DNA of 64,000 bases, taken from assembly GCF_010730355.1 (NCBI RefSeq), contig NZ_AP022576.1:806001-870000 (forward strand), given 5' to 3'. The notes beneath the pieces are model-generated. The model did not search any database and had not been told where the DNA came from. It saw nothing but the letters and a program-made list of their open reading frames with translations. Positions 8,596 through 17,249 of this stretch are shown piece after piece. The DNA is from Mycobacterium florentinum. GTDB lineage: Bacteria > Actinomycetota > Actinomycetes > Mycobacteriales > Mycobacteriaceae. The first letter of the stretch is position 1; every line of letters starts with the position of its first letter. Made by a program: the position numbers and the translations under genes.

Positions 8596-9642
8596 TTGCT
8601 GGCCCCGATCCAACTGGGCGCGTTGTACGCACCGAACCGGATCCTGATGGCGCCCATAACGCGCACCCGCGCCGCCGACGATGGGGTGCCCACCGCGCTG
8701 ATGGCCGATTACTACGCGCAGCGGGCGAGCTCGGGGTTGATCATCACCGAGGGCACGTTCTCCTCGGCGCGGGGACGCGCGTACCCCGGCCAGCCCGGTT
8801 TGCACACCGATGCGCAGCAAGCCGGATGGGCACGGGTCGCCGAAGCGGTCCACGCGGCCGGCGGCCGAATCGTGTTGCAACTCATGCACTCTGGCCGTAT
8901 CTCACATCCCGACATCCTGGACGGTCAACTGCCCGTCGGGCCGTCGGAGATCAGGCCGTCCGGCACGGTGCACACCGCCGCCGGCAAGAAGACCTTCGTT
9001 GTTCCGCACGAACTCAGCGCCTGCCAAATACGCTGCGTGATATCCGATTTCGTCGCCGCGGCATGCCGAGCCCGCGCCGCCGGCGCGGACGGCATCGAGA
9101 TCGACGCCGCCAACGGATACCTGCTGAGTCAATTCCTCACCTACGACGCGAATTATCGGCGCGACGCGTACGGCGGGTCCGCCCACGACCGTGCGCGGCT
9201 TCCGAGCGAAGTCATCCGCGCGGTCGCGGAGGCGATCGGGCCCGAACGGCTGGGGTTGCGCATCTCTCCGGGCAATCCGGAGAACGACATTCACGAACCG
9301 GACCTCGAGGCGCACCTGATTCTCGCGAAGAACGCCCGCGAACTGGGGTTGGCTTACCTGCACGCACGGGTCCCACCCGAACGGCCGATCTATTCCTGGT
9401 TGCGTCGCCGCTGGCCGGACCGCCTGCTGCTCAACCGCAGGTTCCAGACGACGACCACCCGCGAACGAGCCGTCGACGTCGTCACGGCCGGGACGGCGGA
9501 CGCCGTGACGATTGACCATGCGTATCTGGCGAATCCGGATCTGGTGCGGCGATGGACCTACGGTGCACAACTCAACGAGCCCCGCATGGAATTCCTCTAC
9601 ACCGGTGGCGCGTTGGGCTATACCGATTACCCGCCCTTGTGA
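8596..9642 (+). CDS. Old Yellow Enzyme-like flavin oxidoreductase with altered active site
   Basis: An FMN-type OYE/alkene reductase homologue of about 348 residues. It keeps NRILMAPITRTR near the N-terminus and the ANGYLLSQF and YGGS landmarks. The catalytic HxxN pair of OYEs appears as D170-x-x-N173, so the substrate-binding histidine is replaced by aspartate. The usual FGRPFIANPDL near the C-terminus reads IDHAYLANPDL. Homology begins at about base 8599. I place the start at TTG 8596, but GTG codons at about 8480 or 8494 are also possible and would add an N-terminal segment with no family likeness. Family is clear; activity may differ from ordinary ene reduction. Confidence 0.75.
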   Translation: MLAPIQLGALYAPNRILMAPITRTRAADDGVPTALMADYYAQRASSGLIITEGTFSSARGRAYPGQPGLHTDAQQAGWARVAEAVHAAGGRIVLQLMHSGRISHPDILDGQLPVGPSEIRPSGTVHTAAGKKTFVVPHELSACQIRCVISDFVAAACRARAAGADGIEIDAANGYLLSQFLTYDANYRRDAYGGSAHDRARLPSEVIRAVAEAIGPERLGLRISPGNPENDIHEPDLEAHLILAKNARELGLAYLHARVPPERPIYSWLRRRWPDRLLLNRRFQTTTTRERAVDVVTAGTADAVTIDHAYLANPDLVRRWTYGAQLNEPRMEFLYTGGALGYTDYPPL

Positions 9643-9734
9643 TGAGTAACCAAGGTCACACTGGCGGGCGCGGTCCCCGCTACGTCCGGATGGTGTTCGG
9701 TTTCGAAGAAGAGTTAACGACGGAAGGACACACC

Positions 9735-12700
9735 ATGACGAGCGGCTCGCTGCACGGCACGCGACCGGCCGAGATGGACGAGGACCCAGACGAGCGAATG
9801 TCCCGGCGGGTGGCCGAATATTTCGACAATGATCCGCAATTCCGGGCGGCTGCTCCGCTTCCCGGAGTGATCGAGGCGGTCGGCACGCCGGGTCTGCGAC
9901 TCACCGAGGTCTTGGAGACGATCGTCGAGGGCTACGCCGATCGGCCGGCACTCGGCGAACGCGCGCGCGGATTGGTCACCGATGCCGCGGGCCGCACCTC
10001 CGTGCGGCGGCACCCGCGTTTCGACACCATCTCCTACCGCGAAGTGTGGGACCGGGTGCGTGCGATCGCCAGCGCCTGGCGCAACGACCCCGAGAACCCG
10101 GTCGTCCCGGGCGATGTCGTCGCGACAATCGGATTCTCCAGCGCCGACTACCTGGTCGTAGACCTGGTCTGCGCCTACCTCGGATTGGTGACCGTGCCGC
10201 TGCAGCACAACGCACCGGTCGCGAGGCTGCGCCCGATCATCGAGGAGTGCGAACCGAAGATCGTCGCGGTCAGCGCCGAATATCTTGATCTGGCAGCCGA
10301 ATCCTTGTTGACCAGCACCTCGTTGCGGCAGGTGATGGTGTTCGACTACCAAGCCGGGGCCGACGAGCAACGGGAGAACTTCGAACAGACCCGGGTTCGC
10401 TTGCAGGGATCGGATGCGGCGGTGGTCGTCACCACGGTGGACGACGTCGTCGAGCGCGGGCGCGAGTTGCCCGCCGTCGCACCGTTCACCGAGGACAGCA
10501 ACGAGCGCTTGGCGATGATCATGTACACCTCGGGCAGCACCGGAACACCCAAGGGCGCCATGTACACCGAGCGGACGATTACCACGCTGTGGGCGTCGAT
10601 GCTCTTCCTCACGCCCGGACTGCCGGTGATCAACGTGAATTTCATGCCGTTGAATCACCTCGGCGGCCGGTTGCCGCTGGCGTCGGCATTCCTCGCCGGG
10701 GGTACCAGCTATTTCGTCCCCGAGTCCGATCTATCCACCCTGTTCGAAGACTGGGCGCTGGTGCGGCCCACCGAAGTCGGTGTGGTTCCGCGGGTGGTGG
10801 AGATGCTGTACCAGCACTACCGCGGCGTGGTCGACCGCGGGATCGCCGAGGGGGCAGATCCCGCAACCGCCGAGCAGGATGCGCTGACCGAACTGCGTGA
10901 GCACGTGCTGGGCGGGCGGGTTATGGGCGGCTTTGTCGGCAGTGCGCCATTGGCCGCAGAGATGAAGGCGTTCTTGGATTCGATGCTGGGCGTGCACGTT
11001 ACGGACGGCTATGGGCTGACCGAAACCGGAATGCTGACCCGAGACGGCATAATCTCACGCCAACGTGTCATCGACTACAAACTGGTCGATGTGCCCGAGC
11101 TCGGCTATTTCCTCACCGACCGGCCTTACCCGCGTGGGGAATTGCTCGTCAAGACCGACACGATGACGCCGGGTTACTACAAGCGTCCGGAAATCACCGC
11201 CGAGGTCTTCGACGAGGACGGCTTTTACAAGACCGGCGACGTGATGGCCGAGATCGGGCCCGATCACCTGATCTACGTCGACCGCCGCAACAACGTTCTC
11301 AAGCTTGCACAGGGCGAGTTCGTCGCGGTGGCCAACCTGGAATCCATTTATGCCGGGGCGCCACTGGTACGGCAGATCTTCGTCTACGGCAACAGCGAAC
11401 GGCCCAGCCTGCTGGCTGTCATCGTGCCCACCCCCGAAGCACTCGCCGAATACGGCAACAGCCTCGCGCTGAAATCGGCGATACACCAATCGCTTCAGCA
11501 GACAGCTGCGGCGGCGCAGCTCCAATCCTATGAGATGCCAGTCGATTTCATCCTGGAAACCAAGCCGTTCACCGACGAGAACGGACTGCTCTCCGGTCTG
11601 GGCAAGCAGCTACGCCCCCGGCTCAAGGGCCACTACGGCGAAGCACTCGAGCAGCTGTACACCGAAATCGCGGCCGCACAGGTCGACGAGGTCCGGGTGC
11701 TGCGCGAGACTGCGACCGACCGCCCGGTGGTGGAGACGCTGACCGCCGCCTGCCGAGCCTTGCTGGGTATCTCGGACGCGGACCCCGAAGCCCACTTCAC
11801 CGACCTCGGCGGAGATTCGTTGTCGGCGTTGAGCTTCTCCCGCTTGTTGGCGGAGATCTTCCACGTCGAGGTTCCGGTGTCGGTGATCACCAGCCCGGCC
11901 AATGACATCGCGACGATCGCCGACTACATCGACGCCCAGCGCGGTACCCGCGTCCAACGTCCGACGTTCGGCACCGTGCACGGGCAGGGCGCAACCGCTG
12001 TTGCCACCGGCGAACTGACGTTGGACAAGTTCATCGACGCCCAGACATTGTCCGCCGCACCGTCTTTGCCGCATGCCACCGGGGCACCGCACACCGTGCT
12101 GCTGACCGGCGCGAACGGCTGGCTGGGACGATTCCTCACGCTGGAATGGCTGGAGCGACTCGCCGTGCGGGGCGGCCAGCTGGTGACGATCGTGCGTGGC
12201 CGCGATGCGGATGACGCCAGGACGCGCTTGGAAAATGCCTTCGACAGTGGTGATCCCGAACTGCTGAGCCGGTTCCGCGAGCTTGCCGCCATGCATCTCG
12301 AGGTGCTGCCCGGCGACATCGGCGATCAGGATCTGGGTCTGGACCCGGCTACCTGGCAACGGCTGGCCGATACCGTCGACCTGATCGTGCACCCGGCCGC
12401 ACTGGTCAACCATGTGCTGCCCTACGACCAGCTGTTCGGGCCCAATGTCGTTGGAACCGCCGAGCTTATCCGGCTGGCGATCACGACCCAGATCAAGCCC
12501 GTCACCTACTTGTCCACCATTGCGGTGGCGATGACGGTGGCGCCCGGTCAGTTCCAGGAGGACGGCGACATCCGGCGGGTGAGCCCCACTCGTCCGCTCA
12601 ATGACGACTACGCCAACGGGTACGCCAACAGCAAGTGGGCCGGCGAGGTACTGCTACGGGAGGCCAACGAGCTGTGCGGTCTGCCGGTCGCGGTGTTCCG

Positions 12701-13283
12701 GTCGGACATGATCCTCGCGCACACCCGATACCGTGGCCAGCTCAACGTGCCCGACATGTTCACCCGGCTGATCTTCAGCCTGCTGGTGACGGGCATTGCC
12801 CCGCATTCGTTTTACGAACGCGACCCAGCGTGCAGCCGGGCGCGGGCACACTACGACGGCCTGCCGGTCGACTTCATCGCCGAGGCGATCACCACGATCG
12901 GCTCCCGGGTCACCGCCGGCTACAGCTCGTTCGACGTCATGAACCCGTACGACGACGGCGTCTCGCTGGATGTGTTCGTGGACTGGCTTATTCGGGCTGG
13001 CAACAAGATTCAGCGCATCGTCGACTACGACGAGTGGCTGGCCCGCTTCCAGACCGCGCTGACGGGTCTGCCCGAGCGGCAACGTCAGCAGTCGGTTCTG
13101 CCGCTGCTGCACGCATTCCGCAAGCCCGAGAAGGCGATTCGGGGTGCGGCCGCGCCGGCCGAGGCGTTCCACGCCGCGGTGCGCGCCGATAAGATCGGAC
13201 CCGCCAAGGACATCCCGCATATCTCCGCGGAGTTGATCGACAAGTACGCCGACGACTTGCGGCAGCTGTCCTTGCTCGGCTGA
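9735..13283 (+). CDS. car: Carboxylic acid reductase (CAR)
   Basis: A 1182-residue three-domain enzyme that reduces carboxylic acids to aldehydes using ATP and NADPH. The adenylation domain shows YTSGSTGTPKG. A carrier domain has the phosphopantetheine attachment serine S695 in LGGDSLSAL. The C-terminal thioester reductase domain has LLTGANGWLGRFL and YANSKWAGE. Length and order match actinobacterial CAR (Nocardia Car, mycobacterial FadD9-type proteins). GGAAGGA lies just before the ATG at 9735, fixing the start. Activation needs a phosphopantetheinyl transferase encoded elsewhere. It is followed at 30 bases by an F420/LLM enzyme and preceded by the OYE homologue, a likely co-transcribed redox unit. 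Substrate unknown. Confidence 0.95.
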   Translation: MTSGSLHGTRPAEMDEDPDERMSRRVAEYFDNDPQFRAAAPLPGVIEAVGTPGLRLTEVLETIVEGYADRPALGERARGLVTDAAGRTSVRRHPRFDTISYREVWDRVRAIASAWRNDPENPVVPGDVVATIGFSSADYLVVDLVCAYLGLVTVPLQHNAPVARLRPIIEECEPKIVAVSAEYLDLAAESLLTSTSLRQVMVFDYQAGADEQRENFEQTRVRLQGSDAAVVVTTVDDVVERGRELPAVAPFTEDSNERLAMIMYTSGSTGTPKGAMYTERTITTLWASMLFLTPGLPVINVNFMPLNHLGGRLPLASAFLAGGTSYFVPESDLSTLFEDWALVRPTEVGVVPRVVEMLYQHYRGVVDRGIAEGADPATAEQDALTELREHVLGGRVMGGFVGSAPLAAEMKAFLDSMLGVHVTDGYGLTETGMLTRDGIISRQRVIDYKLVDVPELGYFLTDRPYPRGELLVKTDTMTPGYYKRPEITAEVFDEDGFYKTGDVMAEIGPDHLIYVDRRNNVLKLAQGEFVAVANLESIYAGAPLVRQIFVYGNSERPSLLAVIVPTPEALAEYGNSLALKSAIHQSLQQTAAAAQLQSYEMPVDFILETKPFTDENGLLSGLGKQLRPRLKGHYGEALEQLYTEIAAAQVDEVRVLRETATDRPVVETLTAACRALLGISDADPEAHFTDLGGDSLSALSFSRLLAEIFHVEVPVSVITSPANDIATIADYIDAQRGTRVQRPTFGTVHGQGATAVATGELTLDKFIDAQTLSAAPSLPHATGAPHTVLLTGANGWLGRFLTLEWLERLAVRGGQLVTIVRGRDADDARTRLENAFDSGDPELLSRFRELAAMHLEVLPGDIGDQDLGLDPATWQRLADTVDLIVHPAALVNHVLPYDQLFGPNVVGTAELIRLAITTQIKPVTYLSTIAVAMTVAPGQFQEDGDIRRVSPTRPLNDDYANGYANSKWAGEVLLREANELCGLPVAVFRSDMILAHTRYRGQLNVPDMFTRLIFSLLVTGIAPHSFYERDPACSRARAHYDGLPVDFIAEAITTIGSRVTAGYSSFDVMNPYDDGVSLDVFVDWLIRAGNKIQRIVDYDEWLARFQTALTGLPERQRQQSVLPLLHAFRKPEKAIRGAAAPAEAFHAAVRADKIGPAKDIPHISAELIDKYADDLRQLSLLG

Positions 13284-13312
13284 TTCCAGACATCTACAGA
13301 AGGGGTTGTGCC

Positions 13313-14248
13313 GTGGAGATCTCCATGTTCACTTCTGTCGGTGACGGCGCGGGGCGACCACTCGTCGACGCGTACGTCGAGGGGCTTGCACAGATCGCCG
13401 CGGAGGGTTTCCGGCGCGTATGGTCGGCCCAATTGCCTTGGGAGCCCGACGTGATGAGCGTGCTGGCCGTGGCGTTGCGCGAGGTGCCCGGGATCGAAAT
13501 GGGCACGGCGGTGCTACCCATCCAGGTCGCACATCCGATGCTGACCGCGCAACGCGCGTTGACGCTCAGCTCGATCGGCGAAGGCCGGTTCAAACTCGGC
13601 CTCGGGGTCAACCATCCGCAATTCAGCGAACAGTGGTGGGGAGTTCCCTGGGACAAACCAGTCCGACGGATGAGCGAGCACCTCGACGGACTGCTCCCGC
13701 TGCTCGCCGGCGAACCGGCTGATGCGATCGGCGAAATCGTCACGACCCGCGGCGAGCTGCAAATTCCCGGTGTAGCGGCCCCCGAGGTTTATCTCGCGGC
13801 GCTGGGCCCGCAGATGCTGCGACTGGCGGGCCGGCGCAGCGCGGGAACCATCACGTGGATGACCGGGCCCAAGACGCTGGCCAACCACATCGGGCCGACC
13901 CTGCGCGACGCCGCCGCGGCGGCCGGCCGCCCCGAGGGTGCGGTCACGGTGATCGCGGGCCTGCCCATCCTGGTCACCGATGACATCGACGGCGCCCGGG
14001 CGCTGGCCGCCGAGGAGTTCGCGGTTTACGGCACGCTGCCGTCGTATCGCGCGATGTTGGACCGGGAGGGCTTCGCCGGCCCCGAGGATGCCGCCCTGAT
14101 CGGCGACGAAGCCACCGTGGCCGAGCGTATCGACGAACTACGCGGCGCCGGTGTCGACGAACTCACCGCCTACCTGTTCGCTGACGACGACGATACGCTC
14201 GCGCGAACCCGCGCGCTGTTACGCAAGGCCGCCGGCCCGGCCGGCTAG
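13313..14248 (+). CDS. LLM-class oxidoreductase
   Basis: A 311-residue luciferase-like barrel protein starting at GTG with AGAAGGGG nearby, 30 bases after the CAR stop. It has the GEGRFKLGLGVNHP stretch typical of F420-dependent LLM enzymes and a C-terminal ELRGAGVDEL motif. Close spacing suggests co-expression with CAR, so the substrate may be the aldehyde made by CAR or a precursor. F420 or FMN use cannot be settled from sequence alone. Confidence 0.88.
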   Translation: MEISMFTSVGDGAGRPLVDAYVEGLAQIAAEGFRRVWSAQLPWEPDVMSVLAVALREVPGIEMGTAVLPIQVAHPMLTAQRALTLSSIGEGRFKLGLGVNHPQFSEQWWGVPWDKPVRRMSEHLDGLLPLLAGEPADAIGEIVTTRGELQIPGVAAPEVYLAALGPQMLRLAGRRSAGTITWMTGPKTLANHIGPTLRDAAAAAGRPEGAVTVIAGLPILVTDDIDGARALAAEEFAVYGTLPSYRAMLDREGFAGPEDAALIGDEATVAERIDELRGAGVDELTAYLFADDDDTLARTRALLRKAAGPAG

Positions 14249-14253
14249 CGAGG

Positions 14254-15105
14254 TCACCGGATGCGCAGGCCGCGCTTGCGGACCCAGAGCACCGCCGCGA
14301 TTGTTCCCACAGCCCACACCGTCAGCGCAATGGCCAGGTGGACAAAGCTTTTCGTGTCGCGGCCGAACACCGGCCAGATCAGCGCGGGTATCTTGGTCCA
14401 GAGCACCTGATGCTCGACCCCGTTCATCGGGTCGGCGAAGTAATACAGCGCGTAGGGCAGCGTCAGCGCCGCGATCCAGCCGCGAGTGCGGCGACGGTCA
14501 CCACGCTGGCGCCATCGCCGCGTCAGCGGCTCGACCCCGACCGGGTGCAACACGGAAAAGAAGTTGCCCACCCCCAACCAGCTCACGATGGGCACCGCGA
14601 CCGTCGGGATCGTGATGGCCAGGCGCTCGGGGTTTTCCAGCCACAGCGTCAGCACCACCGCCGTCACCAAGGTCGGCAGCCCGACGATCACGAGCAGGGC
14701 CAGGTTCTTGATCAGCAGCACCCGCCAGAACGGCACGCCTTCGGACACGGCCGCGGTGACGCGATAGTGATCCGCGCCCAGCAGGTTCGTGGTGGTGACG
14801 TCGGCGAGGATCCACGACGAGAAGTAGGTGCCGACCAGGACCACCCAGTCCTGGTGGCGCCCAAGAGTCAGCGGCTGCACCGCCAACCACCCCACGGCGA
14901 ACACCAGGTTGGCCACCACGCCCATCAACCAGGTGCGGGGCGGGGTGAAAGCCCAGCGGATCTCCGCCGCAATGGCCGGCCCCAGGCTTCGGTGTAAATC
15001 CTTGGCCGCCCGTTTGGCCGCGGCGGGCCGGGGCGCCGACGCTCGCACCACCGCCCGCAAGACGGCACGCAACCGCGGGTGCGTCGTCTCTTGCAGTTCC
15101 ACCAT
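14254..15105 (-). CDS. Integral membrane protein, unknown function
   Basis: A 283-residue protein with about six hydrophobic helices, among them WLMGVVANLVFAVGWLAV, ALLVIVGLPTLVTAVVLTLW and VWAVGTIAAVLWV. A basic N-terminal segment precedes the first helix. I start it at ATG 15105; the frame stays open upstream to 15183. The overall look is of an ABC-2-like or mycobacterial conserved transmembrane protein, but I see no diagnostic motif. It lies just downstream of the DUF1003 gene on the same strand, so the two may form a membrane pair. Confidence 0.75.
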   Translation of the reverse strand: MVELQETTHPRLRAVLRAVVRASAPRPAAAKRAAKDLHRSLGPAIAAEIRWAFTPPRTWLMGVVANLVFAVGWLAVQPLTLGRHQDWVVLVGTYFSSWILADVTTTNLLGADHYRVTAAVSEGVPFWRVLLIKNLALLVIVGLPTLVTAVVLTLWLENPERLAITIPTVAVPIVSWLGVGNFFSVLHPVGVEPLTRRWRQRGDRRRTRGWIAALTLPYALYYFADPMNGVEHQVLWTKIPALIWPVFGRDTKSFVHLAIALTVWAVGTIAAVLWVRKRGLRIR

Positions 15106-15179
15106 GTCAACCCAACGTGAGCGACCGACCGCGCGATCACCGGCTCCACCAACGCTTTTCACTTCGCCGACCGAACTGG

Positions 15180-15629
15180 TCACTCAAGCGTTGGGTTGAT
15201 GAACCGTCGGTGCAATTCCTCGGTGAGCACATGGATGTCGCGGGTGAGCTCGGTGTTGGTCTTCAGCTCCAGCTCCTGAGTCTGAAAGTCGTGGTCGGCC
15301 CTGGCCTGTTGGAAGGCCGCCTGACGGTTCTGGCCGATCATCACGAACGTCGACAGGAAGATCGCCTCGAGGGACACCACCAGGGTCAGCGTCGGCCATG
15401 GACTGGGTTCCACAAACGCCATCCACACGCCGAACAAGGCCGCGTGCAGCCAGACGAAATTCATCGATCCGGCAAATGCCGTGATCCGGTCCGCCAGCCG
15501 CAACTGAAAATTGGCGCTGCGCCGCTTGGCTTCCTCCAGGACGGCGGGGTGATGGATCTGTCCGCCGCGCAGCAGCCGGCGCGGGATCAATTGCGGATTG
15601 TGTCGATGGCCGTCGGCTTGGGTCGTCAT
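15180..15629 (-). CDS. DUF1003 membrane protein
   Basis: A 149-residue protein with two adjacent membrane helices (around NFVWLHAALFGVWMAF and LTLVVSLEAIFLSTFVMI) and a long polar helix of the DUF1003 type: IGQNRQAAFQQARADHDF, followed by ELTRDIHVLTEELHRR. The function of DUF1003 is not established. It heads a two-gene minus-strand unit with the membrane protein at 14254-15105. Confidence 0.85.
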   Translation of the reverse strand: MTTQADGHRHNPQLIPRRLLRGGQIHHPAVLEEAKRRSANFQLRLADRITAFAGSMNFVWLHAALFGVWMAFVEPSPWPTLTLVVSLEAIFLSTFVMIGQNRQAAFQQARADHDFQTQELELKTNTELTRDIHVLTEELHRRFINPTLE

Positions 15630-15979
15630 GAGCCGCTCCTTTCTGCCACGGTGATACGCGCGCTAATGCTAGCGGCCGATTGGCCGTTCAATAGCGAAGA
15701 TCTTGAGGCTCAGCCCGCCTTCACCGTTTGCGTGGCTGGGAGCTGCCGACGGCGTGTGCTGCGCACACCCGCCACACCGGGGAACGCGACCACCGCCACC
15801 GCACGCACGGCGGCGGTTGAACATGGTGCCGATTGGCTCAGTGAAGCACCAATTCGCCTGCCGCACCTGGCTTCCCCGCAACCGGTAGCTTCTTCCGGGT
15901 GGCATAGTAGAACGTGTTACAGTTTGCCGATTCCGACCGGCGGTTCCCACAGCCGGGCGTTTCAGGCGAGGAGGACCGC
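15630..15979. other. Intergenic region with regulatory box
   Basis: About 350 bases between divergent transcription units. Apart from the KstR-like box at 15908-15921, I see no coding sequence with mycobacterial codon use. It must hold the promoters of the DUF1003 gene (minus) and of the leader ORF and FAD oxidoreductase (plus). Confidence 0.6.
15908..15921. promoter_or_regulatory. KstR-like operator (TNNAACNNGTTNNA)
   Basis: TAGAACGTGTTACA matches the published KstR consensus TNNAACNNGTTNNA at every fixed position and lies about 58 bases before the 24-codon leader ORF. KstR is the TetR-family repressor of mycobacterial sterol catabolism. A full match is expected about once by chance in 64 kb, but this one is in an intergenic promoter position. 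Confidence 0.55.
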
Positions 15980-16054
15980 ATGGATTCCAGCGCCGCTGGC
16001 CGCGCGCACCCCAGATCGTCGAAACACATTGCGGCAGAAATGAATTCGGCGTAA
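15980..16054 (+). CDS. 24-residue leader ORF coupled to FAD oxidoreductase
   Basis: An ATG preceded by GAGGAGGA opens a 24-codon frame ending TAA, and this stop overlaps the ATG of the next gene (TAATG). The oxidoreductase itself has no separate Shine-Dalgarno, so its translation probably depends on ribosomes finishing this short ORF. The peptide is polar, with no recognisable domain. It may act only as a translational coupler. Confidence 0.5.
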   Translation: MDSSAAGRAHPRSSKHIAAEMNSA

Positions 16055-17181
16055 TGGCACCGCGCAAACGCGTCGTAGTGGCGGGGCTGGGCGACGTCGG
16101 CCTGTTGACCGCGATCCGGCTGGGTAAGCACGCCGACGTGGTCGGAATTTCGGCCAAGTCCGCGCTGGTGAGCGGTCAGGAACTCGGGGTGCGGATCTCC
16201 CGCCCCGGCGACTGGGCACGCGACTACTGGATTCCGTTCGACCGGTTCCGCGGTTTGGATCGAGTGCGCACGGTTCAGGCCACGCTGACCGGAGTGGACC
16301 TGGCTTCCCGAACCGTGTTCGGCCGCGGTGGCGACGGCGCGACGATCGCCGAGGAATTCGACGCGTTGGTGATCTCCACCGGGGTGACGAACGGATTCTG
16401 GCGTCAACCGACCATGCAATCCCCCGACGAGATCGGCGCCGACCTGCACGCCGCGCACAACCGCCTGGCCAGCGCGGACTCGGTGATCGTCATCGGTGGT
16501 GGTGCGGCGGCGGTCAGCAGCGCGGTGAACATGGCAACCACGTGGCCGGACAAGCGCATTGACCTGTACTTCCCTGGAGACGCCGCATTGGGCGGGTATC
16601 ACCCCCGGACCTGGGAACGGATTCGCGGCCGGCTCACCGAGCTCGGTGTGGGGCTGCACGCCGGGCACCGCGCGGTGATCGCAAACGGCTCGGCCGGCGC
16701 GGAGATCACCAGCGCACCCGTCAGCTGGAGCACCGGACAGCCGCCGGCCAGCGCGGATGCCGTGCTCTGGGCAATCGGCAAAGTACAACCCAACACCGAC
16801 TGGTTGCCGCCCGAACTGCTCGACGAACACGGCTTCGTTCGGGTATCGCCGGAGTTGGAAGTGCCCGGCCATCGCGGCGTTTTCGCGGTCGGTGACGTCG
16901 CCGCGAGCGATCCCCTGCGCAGTTCGGCGCGTAACCGCGGGGATTCCTTGGTAGCGCACAACATTCGCGCCGAGTTCACGGGCCGGCGACTGCGCACCTA
17001 TCGGACACCGGGACGACGGTGGGGCTCACTGGTAGGAATCCAGGCCGACGGGCTGGAGGTCTTCCTGCCCACCGGCCACGCGTTCCGGCTGCCGGCCTGG
17101 TCGGTCCAACGGGTGGTGATGCCTGGGCTCGTCCGGTGGGGCATGTATCGCGGTGTGCGGGCTAACAACCCGCTGCGGTAA
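16054..17181 (+). CDS. FAD-dependent pyridine-nucleotide oxidoreductase (NDH-2/AIF-like)
   Basis: A 375-residue two-dinucleotide-fold flavoprotein. A first Rossmann segment reads VVVAGLGDVGLLTA, the second (NAD binding) reads VIVIGGGAAAVSSA at about residue 150, and the C-terminal FAD motif is GVFAVGDVAA. The architecture is that of type II NADH dehydrogenase/AIF-like quinone reductases, though shorter than Ndh. It follows the leader ORF through a TAATG overlap and lies behind a KstR-like box, so a link to sterol metabolism is possible. The electron acceptor is unknown. Confidence 0.85.
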   Translation: MAPRKRVVVAGLGDVGLLTAIRLGKHADVVGISAKSALVSGQELGVRISRPGDWARDYWIPFDRFRGLDRVRTVQATLTGVDLASRTVFGRGGDGATIAEEFDALVISTGVTNGFWRQPTMQSPDEIGADLHAAHNRLASADSVIVIGGGAAAVSSAVNMATTWPDKRIDLYFPGDAALGGYHPRTWERIRGRLTELGVGLHAGHRAVIANGSAGAEITSAPVSWSTGQPPASADAVLWAIGKVQPNTDWLPPELLDEHGFVRVSPELEVPGHRGVFAVGDVAASDPLRSSARNRGDSLVAHNIRAEFTGRRLRTYRTPGRRWGSLVGIQADGLEVFLPTGHAFRLPAWSVQRVVMPGLVRWGMYRGVRANNPLR

Positions 17182-17249
17182 TCGCATGTGCGCGTGAAAG
17201 TCTGACCACGACGGGTGCTGTCCGACCGCTCGTGTGCCACGATGATTGC

